A DNA stretch of 64,000 nt from NCBI RefSeq assembly GCF_007670255.1, contig NZ_SZVS01000001.1, positions 372,001 through 436,000 of the forward strand. The letters run 5' to 3'. Source of the stretch: Paenarthrobacter nicotinovorans (GTDB lineage: Bacteria > Actinomycetota > Actinomycetes > Actinomycetales > Micrococcaceae). Positions 50,062-59,834 of this stretch are shown piece after piece (the stretch's first letter is position 1; every line of letters begins with the position of its first letter). The notes beneath the pieces are model-generated. The model saw only the letters and a program-made list of their open reading frames with translations, did no database searches and was not told the origin of the DNA. The position numbers were made by a program, and so were the translations under genes.

Positions 50062-50642
50062 TTACCCGCCTCGATTACTACCTCGTTGACGGGAAGGCCA
50101 TCCACGGAGTCGGTTTCTTCCAGGTGCACGCGGACTTTTTCGGCAGAGGACGTGGGAAGGTTCTTGCCCACGTGGTCGGCGCGGATGGGGAGTTCGCGGT
50201 GGCCCCTGTCCACCAGGACCGCAAGGCGGACAATCCGGGGGCGGCCGAGGTCAACCAAGGCGTCCAGGGCGGCGCGGATGGTGCGTCCGGAATACAGGAC
50301 GTCGTCAATCAGCACGACCACCTTGTTGTCGATTCCGGACAAGGGAAGCCGGGTGTGGTGCGGTGGCCGCGTGGGCTGGTGTGAGAGGTCGTCACGAAAC
50401 ATGGTGACATCCAACTGACCGACGATTGCTGCGGCGTTTACCGTGGGGTCGGCTGCTGCGATCTTGTTGGCGAGCCGAACGGCCAGTGGGTAACCGCGGC
50501 TGGGAATGCCCAATAGAACCAGGTCCTGCGAGCCTTTGTTGGCTTCGAGGATCTCGTGGGCGATACGAGTCAGCGCACGGTCAATATCCGCCTGGTTGAG
50601 GACAACCCGCGACGGCAGGTGCGCAGAAGTGACTTCAGTCAT
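50058..50642 (-). CDS. pyrR: PyrR, pyrimidine operon RNA-binding regulator
   Basis: PyrR binds pyr mRNA when UMP is plentiful and lowers operon expression; it also has uracil phosphoribosyltransferase activity. From ATG 50642 the protein has 194 residues with the PRPP-binding loop [27 protein letters not shown] seven bases upstream sets this start over a longer frame. A PyrR-binding loop sits just before this site, so PyrR should repress its own translation and, by coupling, that of pyrB onward. It is the first gene of the pyr operon. Confidence 0.96.
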   Translation of the reverse strand: MTEVTSAHLPSRVVLNQADIDRALTRIAHEILEANKGSQDLVLLGIPSRGYPLAVRLANKIAAADPTVNAAAIVGQLDVTMFRDDLSHQPTRPPHHTRLPLSGIDNKVVVLIDDVLYSGRTIRAALDALVDLGRPRIVRLAVLVDRGHRELPIRADHVGKNLPTSSAEKVRVHLEETDSVDGLPVNEVVIEAGK

Positions 50643-50658
50643 CGCTCGTCTCCCCTTT

Positions 50659-50676
50659 CCCCGCCTCACGGGACGG
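50659..50676 (-). promoter_or_regulatory. PyrR-binding RNA loop in the pyr leader
   Basis: The minus strand reads GTCCCGTGAGGC within 50659-50676, which matches the core of the known PyrR target ARUCCNGNGAGGYU at all 12 inner positions. Flanking CCG and CGG can pair to close the hairpin. It ends about 16 bases before the pyrR ATG, next to the ribosome binding site, pointing to translational repression as shown in Mycobacterium. No following terminator of the Bacillus type is seen. Confidence 0.8.
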
Positions 50677-50797
50677 AATTAAAAAAGGAATATTTGCTCC
50701 TCAAAACTATCACAGCGGGCCCATGGCCACCGATCGGGTCAGCGCCGGGACAGTGAGTTTAAGCTCACACTTCGCCCCGTGGAATAGGCTCGTTTCC

Positions 50798-52039
50798 ATG
50801 AGCATGAATCACCCAGGCCAGTACGGCGGACAGCCCCACCCGGGTCCCTACCTGGAGCCGGGGGCGAACCCTACGTGGATCGGACACGTCCAGCCCGGGA
50901 ATTACCAGCCGGCACCGGGCAACCGGGCTCCGCTTCCGCAGCAGACCTGGGCGATGCCACCGGTACGGCGCAGCTGGGGCACGCTGCCCTTGTTGATCGT
51001 TGGCGCGGTCCTGGCCCTGGGGAGTCTTTTGCTGGTGGTTCCGTTCCTGCTGGGCAATACCGGCGTTACCGGATTCGTCATCGGTTTCCTGGTGTCCCTG
51101 ATTCCGTTGTCCATCGTCCTTTTGACCGTGCGCCTTATTGATCGCTGGGAGCCGGAACCACCCCGGCTTCTCTGGTTCGCCTTTACTTGGGGCGCAGCAG
51201 TGTCCATCGCCGGCACACTCTTGATCCAGCCGATCTTCGCATTGGCTGCACCCACCTCCAGCGAAGAAGCCTTCGCCTATTTCATGGCCACGGTCCAAGC
51301 ACCGATTGTGGAGGAGTTCACCAAGTCATTGGGTCTTCTGGTCCTGATCCTCGCGGCCCGGAAGTACTTCGACGGCCCCGTCGATGGAGTGGTTTTTGCC
51401 TTCACCATCGCCGCTGGCTTTGCCTTCACGGAGAACATCCTCTACTTCGGTCGTGAAATAGCCTCCTCCAACGACCCCGGCACCGACCTGGTACGCATCT
51501 TCATCCTGCGGGGGGTCATGTCACCCTTTGCCCATGCTGTCTTCACCGGCACAACCGGGTTGATCATGGGCTTTGCCGCCCGCAAGTGGCACCCCGGATA
51601 CGCGGTCCTGGCCTTCTTCATCGGCCTGCTGCCCGCGATGTTCCTCCACAACCGCTGGAACAGCATGGGCCAGAACTTCCTGGCCGAGTACTTCGTCGTC
51701 CAGGTGCCCATCTTCCTGACGGCAGCCGTGGGCATCATCCTGCTTCGGCTCGCCGAGGGAAAGCTGACCCGGCAGCGACTTCTTGAATACGCCCGCGCGG
51801 GATGGTTCACGCCCGCGGAGGTGGAAATGCTGGCCACAACAAGGGGAAGGCGCCAAGCACTTCGCTGGGCGGCCTCACGGGGACGCGGCCCCCAGATGAA
51901 AGCCTTCATCAAGGGAGCAACAGCCTTGGCTTTCACCCGCCAACGGATCCTGAGCGGCCGCGACGTCCATGCGCACCAACGCGACGAACTCGAACACCTT
52001 CATGCAGTCCCGGCATTGCGGGCTGCGGTCCTCCAGTAG
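50798..52039 (+). CDS. PrsW family intramembrane metalloprotease
   Basis: PrsW in Bacillus cleaves the anti-sigma factor RsiW. This 413-residue protein has a Pro/Gly-rich N-terminal tail of about 60 residues, then seven to eight membrane helices. The family motifs are present: VEEFTK (Glu172, Glu173), FAFTEN (Glu212, Asn213) and PFAHAVF (His246), with MFLHNRWN later. A basic cytoplasmic C-terminus follows. The target protein is unknown. ATG 50798 was chosen because it begins the conserved tail; the ribosome binding site is weak. It is divergent from the pyr operon. Confidence 0.9.
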   Translation: MSMNHPGQYGGQPHPGPYLEPGANPTWIGHVQPGNYQPAPGNRAPLPQQTWAMPPVRRSWGTLPLLIVGAVLALGSLLLVVPFLLGNTGVTGFVIGFLVSLIPLSIVLLTVRLIDRWEPEPPRLLWFAFTWGAAVSIAGTLLIQPIFALAAPTSSEEAFAYFMATVQAPIVEEFTKSLGLLVLILAARKYFDGPVDGVVFAFTIAAGFAFTENILYFGREIASSNDPGTDLVRIFILRGVMSPFAHAVFTGTTGLIMGFAARKWHPGYAVLAFFIGLLPAMFLHNRWNSMGQNFLAEYFVVQVPIFLTAAVGIILLRLAEGKLTRQRLLEYARAGWFTPAEVEMLATTRGRRQALRWAASRGRGPQMKAFIKGATALAFTRQRILSGRDVHAHQRDELEHLHAVPALRAAVLQ

Positions 52040-52055
52040 GCCATATTAAGAAAGA

Positions 52056-52087
52056 TGGACCCTCCCCGGTTTCCCTGGGAGGGTCCA
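52056..52087. terminator. two-way terminator between PrsW gene and nusB
   Basis: An 11-bp perfect stem (52056-52066 with 52077-52087) is followed by TTAATAATT on one side and by TCTTTCTT on the other strand. It sits between converging genes. Confidence 0.8.
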
Positions 52088-52109
52088 TTAATAATTGCCG
52101 CCTGGCCGG

Positions 52110-52520
52110 CTACGCCAGCAGGGACGGCTTGAGCTTCTGGAGACGGCCAAGCAATCCGTTGATGAAGGCCGGCGACTCGTCGGTGGACATCGTCTTGGCC
52201 AGGGCCACGGCTTCGCTCACCGCCACTCCGTCGGGAACTTCGTCATTGTAGAGAAGTTCCCAGGCTCCGATGCGGAGAATGATGAGGTCCACCGAGGGCA
52301 TACGCTCAAGGGTCCAGCCTTGGGCATAGGTCTCAAGGAACTCGTCGATGGTTGCCTGCATGGACACAACGCCTTCCACGATCTCCACCGTGTAGGGATT
52401 GATGACCAGGTCTGTCTTCTCCCGACGCGCAGTCAAAGCGTCAAAAGCCGAAACTGAGCGCTGCTCCGCTTCGAAAAGTACTTCCAAGGCCCTGCTACGG
52501 GCTTTACCGCGGGCGCTCAC
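52110..52520 (-). CDS. nusB: transcription antitermination factor NusB
   Basis: NusB binds boxA RNA with S10 (NusE) in rRNA antitermination. The 136-residue protein is helical throughout: ARSRALEVLFEAEQRS at the N-terminus, then LDLIILRIGAWELLY-like and GVAVSEAVALAKTMSTDESPAFINGLLGRL segments typical of the family. GTG at 52520 overlaps the efp TAG by one base, so nusB is coupled to efp. Confidence 0.96.
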   Translation of the reverse strand: MSARGKARSRALEVLFEAEQRSVSAFDALTARREKTDLVINPYTVEIVEGVVSMQATIDEFLETYAQGWTLERMPSVDLIILRIGAWELLYNDEVPDGVAVSEAVALAKTMSTDESPAFINGLLGRLQKLKPSLLA

Positions 52521-53083
52521 TAGTCGTTGACCCGGCCCAAGTAGCTGCCATCGCGGGTGTCGACCTTGACCTTGGTGCCCTGCTCCACGAACAGCGGAAC
52601 CTGGATCTCGTAGCCGGTTTCAACTGTGGCCGGCTTGGTTCCGGCCGAAGAGCGGTCGCCCTGCAGGCCAGGCTCAGTGTAGGTGATTTCGAGCACAACG
52701 CTCGGAGGCAGCTCGATGTACAGCGGCGTGCCTTCGTGGATGGCGATGTTGACCATCTGGTTCTCGAGCATGAAGTTGGTGGCGTCGCCAACCGTTGCAC
52801 CGGACACGGTGATCTGGTCGTAGTCCTGGGTGTCCATGAAGACGAAGTCTTCGCCATCCTGGTACAGGTACTGGTAGTCGCGACGGTCGACGGTCGCGGT
52901 TTCAATCTTCAGGCCGGCGTTGAAGGTCTTGTCGACCACCTTGCCGGACATGACGTTGCGCATCTTGGTGCGGACAAAGGCGCCACCCTTGCCGGGCTTG
53001 ACGTGCTGGAACTCGATGATGTTCCAGAGCTGGCCCTCGAGCTTCAGTACGGTCCCGTTCTTGATGTCGTTTGTGGTTGCCAC
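52520..53083 (-). CDS. efp: elongation factor P
   Basis: EF-P enters the ribosomal E site and relieves stalling at polyproline. The 187-residue protein has three beta-barrel domains: [20 protein letters not shown], then [10 protein letters not shown] with the tip Lys, [20 protein letters not shown], and the C-terminal [12 protein letters not shown]. Actinobacterial EF-P usually carries an unmodified PGKGP loop; here the loop is PGKGG. GTG at 53083 follows AGAGGATACGA. In the 155-base gap upstream TTTGACGG and GATAAATAC could form a promoter, and GCTGCC/GGCAGC a weak hairpin. Confidence 0.97.
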   Translation of the reverse strand: MATTNDIKNGTVLKLEGQLWNIIEFQHVKPGKGGAFVRTKMRNVMSGKVVDKTFNAGLKIETATVDRRDYQYLYQDGEDFVFMDTQDYDQITVSGATVGDATNFMLENQMVNIAIHEGTPLYIELPPSVVLEITYTEPGLQGDRSSAGTKPATVETGYEIQVPLFVEQGTKVKVDTRDGSYLGRVND

Positions 53084-53238
53084 TCGTATCCTCTGGTTAA
53101 TCGCACTGGTTCCAGCTGCCAGCTATCTATGCCAAGCAGGCGTGCCAATCGGCGCGCCAGCGCGTATTTATCAAAAATCCAAAAACCATTCTACCGTCAA
53201 ATGCGGAGCTGCCTTGCAAAGGGTGTTCCAGGCAGCCT

Positions 53239-55410
<2,172 letters not shown>

Positions 55411-55411
<1 letters not shown>

Positions 55412-56610
55412 TACCGGCCGACCGTGTCCAGGGTTGCCGGGATGTTGTCCAGGTAGCTCTGCAGGTTGCGTGCGGTTTCGGCGACGGAGTCGCCGCCGAA
55501 CTTCTCGGTGATGGCCTCGGCCAAGACCAGGGCCACCATGGCTTCGGCGACAACACCTGCTGCCGGAACGGCACAGACGTCTGAACGTTGGTGGTGGGCC
55601 TTTGCTGGCTCGCCCGTGCTCACGTCAATGGTGCGCAATGCGCGCGGGACCGTGGCGATCGGCTTCATGGCGGCGCGGACACGCAGGACCTCGCCGATGC
55701 TCATGCCGCCTTCGATGCCGCCGGCACGGTTGGTCTGGCGGACGATCCTGCCATCCCCATCCTTGACGATTTCATCGTGGGCGGCGGATCCGCGGCGGGA
55801 AGCGGTCAGGAAGCCATCGCCCACTTCGACGCCCTTGATCGCCTGGATGCCCATGAGGGCTGCTGCCAGGCGCGAGTCGAGGCGGCGATCCCAGTGGACG
55901 TAGCTGCCCAGTCCCGGGGGAAGCCCGTACGCGAGCACCTCAACCACACCGCCAAGGGTTTCGCCTTCCTTGTGCGCAGCGTCTACCTCGGCAACCATGG
56001 CGTTGGACGTCTCGCGGTCGAAGCAACGCAGGGGGTCGGCGTCAAGCGCGATCACGTCGCCGGGGACCGGCAAGGGACGCCCCTCGGGGACAGCGACGCT
56101 GGCAATGGAAACAGTGTGGCTGACGAGTTCGATGCCAAGCTGCTTCAGGAACTGCGCTGCGACGGTACCGAGCGCAACGCGGGTGGCAGTCTCCCGTGCA
56201 CTGGCGCGTTCAAGTACCGGCCGGGCTTCGTCGAAGCCGTACTTCTGCATGCCCGTGAAATCAGCGTGTCCGGGGCGCGGCCGCGTCAAGGGGGCGTTCC
56301 GGGCCTGGTCGGCCAGGAGTTCGGCATCCACGGGATCAGCAGACATGATCTGCTCCCACTTGGGCCACTCGGTGTTTCCCACCTGGATGGCTACAGGGCC
56401 GCCCTGGGTGATGCCATGACGGACGCCGCCCATGATGGTGACCTCGTCCTGCTCGAACTTCATGCGGGCGCCCCGGCCATAGCCCAGGCGGCGGCGCGCC
56501 AGCGCGTCACGAATTTGCCCGCTGGTGAGTTCAACACCGGCGGGCACGCCTTCAACAATTCCGATCAGAGCCGGACCGTGGGATTCACCGGCAGTCAACC
56601 AACGCAACAT
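55411..56610 (-). CDS. aroC: chorismate synthase
   Basis: It makes chorismate from EPSP using reduced FMN. From ATG 56610 the 399-residue protein begins [19 protein letters not shown], the canonical first signature, and has [14 protein letters not shown] and a third signature with [15 protein letters not shown] longer frame upstream lies in the gap after aroE and lacks conservation. GGCAGGA before the ATG is the likely ribosome binding site. Confidence 0.97.
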
Positions 56611-56636
56611 ATAACCAATCCTGCCATGTAAGGCCT

Positions 56637-57497
56637 CTAGAACACCCGTCGGGGAAGCCCGACTGAGTCGCACATCACATCTATGACGGCGGCATCAACA
56701 TCACGTCCGCTAAAGAGCCGTATCTGCTCCGCCGCCTGGTACATCAGCATCTCCAGCCCTGGGACTACCGCTCCCCCATGGCCGCTCCACACTTCGGCGA
56801 TGCGGCTGGGCCAGGGATCGTAGGCAACATCCAGCAGGACACCTGCACCGGTTCCCGGCAAAGACGCCAATTCTTCGGCCAGGTCATCGGCGGCCCGCGG
56901 GGGAAAAGTGGAGATGACAAGCTCAGCTGCCGCCACAGCGGTGGCAGCTTCGGTCAACGGCCGCACGGCGAGGGAAATCCCGACGGCGGCCGCCGCGGCT
57001 TCTGCGTCTGACGCGCGTGAAGCGTCTCTGACGAAGACGTCCACATGGCCGGCACCCAACTCATGAACCGCGGCCACTGCCGCAGCGGAGGTACCGCCAC
57101 CACCGAGGATGGCAGCATGGGGTGCCGAAGCGACCCCGGCGTGCCGCACCGACTCGACGATTCCCGCGACGTCGGTGTTGTATCCAGCGCGCCGCACCCC
57201 TCCGCCGTCGTGCTCTAAAACCACGGTGTTGATGACGCCCAACTGGGCCCCCGCACCGCGAACTTCATCGACTTCCCGGATCATTGCCGTCTTGAGAGGC
57301 ATGGTCACCGACAAGCCGCACCAGGACTCGTCCCCCCGGAGTGACTCCATGAAGGCCGGAAGACGATCCACCGTGACGTCAATCGCCGAGTACTCAATGT
57401 CCAGACCCAACTTGGCGTAGGCGGCCAAGTGGAGCGCCGGGGACTTCGAGTGGGAGATCGGATGACCCAGGACCGCGGCCCGAAGCGTCACACGCAC
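56637..57497 (-). CDS. aroE: shikimate dehydrogenase
   Basis: It reduces 3-dehydroshikimate to shikimate with NADPH. The protein has the substrate site [13 protein letters not shown], catalytic Lys in [19 protein letters not shown] and the cofactor loop [11 protein letters not shown]. The usual GAGGA/G reads GGGGT here. The start is uncertain: in-frame GTGs at 57518, 57497 and 57491 are all possible. I chose 57497 (286 residues), which overlaps the mltG stop by 10 bases. Confidence 0.93.
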   Translation of the reverse strand: MRVTLRAAVLGHPISHSKSPALHLAAYAKLGLDIEYSAIDVTVDRLPAFMESLRGDESWCGLSVTMPLKTAMIREVDEVRGAGAQLGVINTVVLEHDGGGVRRAGYNTDVAGIVESVRHAGVASAPHAAILGGGGTSAAAVAAVHELGAGHVDVFVRDASRASDAEAAAAAVGISLAVRPLTEAATAVAAAELVISTFPPRAADDLAEELASLPGTGAGVLLDVAYDPWPSRIAEVWSGHGGAVVPGLEMLMYQAAEQIRLFSGRDVDAAVIDVMCDSVGLPRRVF

Positions 57498-59245
57498 CGT
57501 CCCGCGTTGGCCTGGCACCAGGCGTTGTATTGCTCAACGTAGGTGTTGTGCTCAGCCAGCGTTTTGGAGAACTTGGTCTCCTTGGTGTCCAGGTTGATCG
57601 TCACCCAGTACATGTAGTCGTTGACCGTCGGCTTGGCAGCGGCGTCGATCGCCGTCTTGCCTGGAGAACCGATCGGACCCACGGGCAGGCCCACGTTCGC
57701 GTAGGTGTTGTACGGATTCGACTTGTCGGCCTTTTCTTCCTCCGTGACGTGGAAGGACTTCCGGCCAAGCCCGTATGTGACCGTCGCGTCGGATTGGATA
57801 AGCCCACTGGTCTCCACGTTGTTGGGCTTGAGCCGGTTGTAGATGGCGCCTGCCACGTTTCCGTAGTCCGCCTGTCCGCCCTCCGCCTGCACAATGCTGG
57901 CGATGGTGACGACGTCGTACTGTTTGGCGGGGTCAGTGATGCCTTGTGACTTGAGCTCATCCAGGGTGGTGGTGACCAGCTTCTGGATGATGTCCTTGGC
58001 GGAAGTTCCGAGATCGAACCGGTACTCTCCCGGCGCCAGGAAGCCTTCGAGGTTCTTTGCCTTGGCGGGAAGTCCGAACTGTCCAGGAGCCTGGTTGAGG
58101 GCGTTGAGCTGCTCCAGCGGGATGCCGGAGCCCTTGGCAATGGCGTCCAGGGATTCGTTGATCCGCAGCCCGGCGCTCAGGGCGAAGTACATGACCTTGG
58201 AGGAGTCTTTGTTGACCAGGACCGCCACGGCGTCCGAATTCTTCATTTCGGTCTTGAAGGTAAATTCACCAGGGGACAGTTCACCGCCCTGGCTGACGAA
58301 CTCCTTAACGAAGGCGTCAGCATCGGCTACGACGTGCTTTTGCACGAGATCGCTTGCTACCGCCTTGGGCCCTGCGCCTTGGGGAACGGTGACGCTGACG
58401 GAGCCGGTACCGGGACCCGGGTAGTCCGTGACCTTGTCCATGCCAAGCAGGGGCTTCAAGAACTGCGCTCCGACAGCGACGGCGGTGACAAAGACAGCAA
58501 GCGTCAACAGGAGAGCAAGGACACGACGGCGGCGGCGCGCCTTTTTCGCGGCAGCTTTGGAGGCGGGGGTCGCTACCGGTGCAAGGAGTTCGTGGGCATG
58601 GTCATCGTGGTGGACCTCATCGTGATGAAGTTCGTCATGGTGGAGGTCGTCATGGTGCAGTTCGCCATGGTGGAGGTCTTCATGGTGGACCTCGTCATGG
58701 TGAACCTCGTCATGGAATCCGGCATGCGCGTCCACGCCGTAGTGGGCGTCATGCGCGGTGTAGTCGTGGGCTTCCAATGGTGTGCTGCCGGGTTCAGCAA
58801 AAACCAGTTCACCATCACCGTGGGTGTGGCCGGATTCTTCGTGTTCTGTCTGTGCGGCATGCTCCACGTGACCGACGCCAGCTGTCTGGTCATCCTTCGA
58901 GGCAGCCGGTGCTGCTTGTTCCTCCGCGGTATGCGGTGCCTCAACTTCCGGCTTCTGGACGGGAGCAGGAGGAGCCATTGGAACCGGAGGAGCTACAGGA
59001 ACGGGAGGAGCTGCTGGAACAGGAGGGGCTGCAGGAGCCTGGGCAGCCGGAACCGCGGGAACGGGGCGGGGAAGTTCTGCCTCAGTTTCGGCTGCGGGGG
59101 AATCCTCCCCCGGCGTCGCTTCGGGAACGGGTACGACGTTGTGGTTCTGCGTGGCGAGGAATCTCTCCCGCGCCCGCAGCTCTTTGCGGGTCAGCGGCAT
59201 GCCGCCGCCGGTACCGCTGGAGGGGTCGTTGTTGACCGGGCTCAC
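57488..59245 (-). CDS. mltG: endolytic murein transglycosylase MltG
   Basis: MltG cuts new glycan strands at the membrane and limits their length. The 585-residue protein has an unusual cytoplasmic N-terminus: a Pro/Ala/Val repeat (about 58-97), then a His-rich pentapeptide repeat (178-215). A basic RRRRR block precedes the single membrane helix (about 242-262). A LysM-like region follows, then the YceG catalytic domain with the Glu in IVQAEGGQADYGNVAGAIYN and VNDYMYWVTI near the end. GTG at 59245 shares GTGA with ruvX. It lies between ruvX and aroE, a conserved actinobacterial place. Confidence 0.95.
   Translation of the reverse strand: MSPVNNDPSSGTGGGMPLTRKELRARERFLATQNHNVVPVPEATPGEDSPAAETEAELPRPVPAVPAAQAPAAPPVPAAPPVPVAPPVPMAPPAPVQKPEVEAPHTAEEQAAPAASKDDQTAGVGHVEHAAQTEHEESGHTHGDGELVFAEPGSTPLEAHDYTAHDAHYGVDAHAGFHDEVHHDEVHHEDLHHGELHHDDLHHDELHHDEVHHDDHAHELLAPVATPASKAAAKKARRRRRVLALLLTLAVFVTAVAVGAQFLKPLLGMDKVTDYPGPGTGSVSVTVPQGAGPKAVASDLVQKHVVADADAFVKEFVSQGGELSPGEFTFKTEMKNSDAVAVLVNKDSSKVMYFALSAGLRINESLDAIAKGSGIPLEQLNALNQAPGQFGLPAKAKNLEGFLAPGEYRFDLGTSAKDIIQKLVTTTLDELKSQGITDPAKQYDVVTIASIVQAEGGQADYGNVAGAIYNRLKPNNVETSGLIQSDATVTYGLGRKSFHVTEEEKADKSNPYNTYANVGLPVGPIGSPGKTAIDAAAKPTVNDYMYWVTINLDTKETKFSKTLAEHNTYVEQYNAWCQANAGRCV
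58601..58714 (-). repeat. 15-bp tandem repeat encoding His-rich pentapeptides
   Basis: About seven copies of a 15-base unit encode xx(V/L)HH pentapeptides such as DEVHH, EDLHH, GELHH and DDLHH, ending in DDHAHE. Copies differ mainly at third positions and by conservative changes, so the peptide pattern is kept. It lies just before the membrane helix of MltG, on the cytoplasmic side. Confidence 0.9.
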
Positions 59246-59832
59246 AGTTGCAGTCCCCTCGTAGAAGAATCAGGTTCGTTGCCGGAGGCAGCCTGCAGCG
59301 TTGGGGCACTGCTGGGCTTTTCGGGTTCCGCCGGTGCCTGCACTCGGCGGCCGACGTCCGTTCCTCTGGCTTTTTGCATGTCGATCGCGTGCTGGAGTAT
59401 TCCAGCAGCAGCAACCTGATCAACCACTTTACGGTGATTCCTGCTGCTCATGCCAGCTTCGTGCAGGTTGCGGTGTGCCGTCACGCTGGAAAGCCGCTCA
59501 TCGACGAGGTTCACCGGAACGTCCAAACCGGCGCGGGCCAGCTCCCTGACCAGCAGCACAGCATATTCTGCGGCCATGGCGGCGGAGCCCCGTTCTTCGC
59601 CCTTCATGGTGCGTGGAAGGCCGACGAAAATCTGCACCGCAGCCAACTCCGCGGCGTGCTTGACCACCAAACGGACATCGGAATTCTTTTTGGCGTCCCG
59701 CCCTACAGTCTTGAACGGCGTGGCGAGGATTCCATCGGGATCGCACTGGGCAAGGCCCACCCTGACGGTACCGACGTCTACCCCCAGCTTGATGCCACGG
59801 GGGTAGACGTCGTCGTTAGTACGTGTGGACAC
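59242..59832 (-). CDS. ruvX: RuvX/YqgF family RNase H-like protein
   Basis: This is a putative pre-16S rRNA nuclease, also called a Holliday junction resolvase homologue. The 196-residue protein has the RNase H-like start LGVDVGTVRVGLAQCDPDG, VGLPRTMKGEERGSAA and the acidic VNLVDERLSSVTA. The last 40 residues are a Pro/Ser-rich tail. It begins two bases after the alaS stop and shares GTGA with mltG, so alaS-ruvX-mltG-aro appear to be one run. Confidence 0.94.
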   Translation of the reverse strand: MSTRTNDDVYPRGIKLGVDVGTVRVGLAQCDPDGILATPFKTVGRDAKKNSDVRLVVKHAAELAAVQIFVGLPRTMKGEERGSAAMAAEYAVLLVRELARAGLDVPVNLVDERLSSVTAHRNLHEAGMSSRNHRKVVDQVAAAGILQHAIDMQKARGTDVGRRVQAPAEPEKPSSAPTLQAASGNEPDSSTRGLQL

Positions 59833-59834
59833 TG

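Noticed and set aside
53084..53238. Small RNA or tRNA gene before efp
   Set aside because: No cloverleaf or conserved RNA shape is visible; the AT-rich part fits a promoter for efp.
58601..58714. CRISPR-like array
   Set aside because: The repeats are 15 bases with no spacers and encode an in-frame protein segment of MltG.
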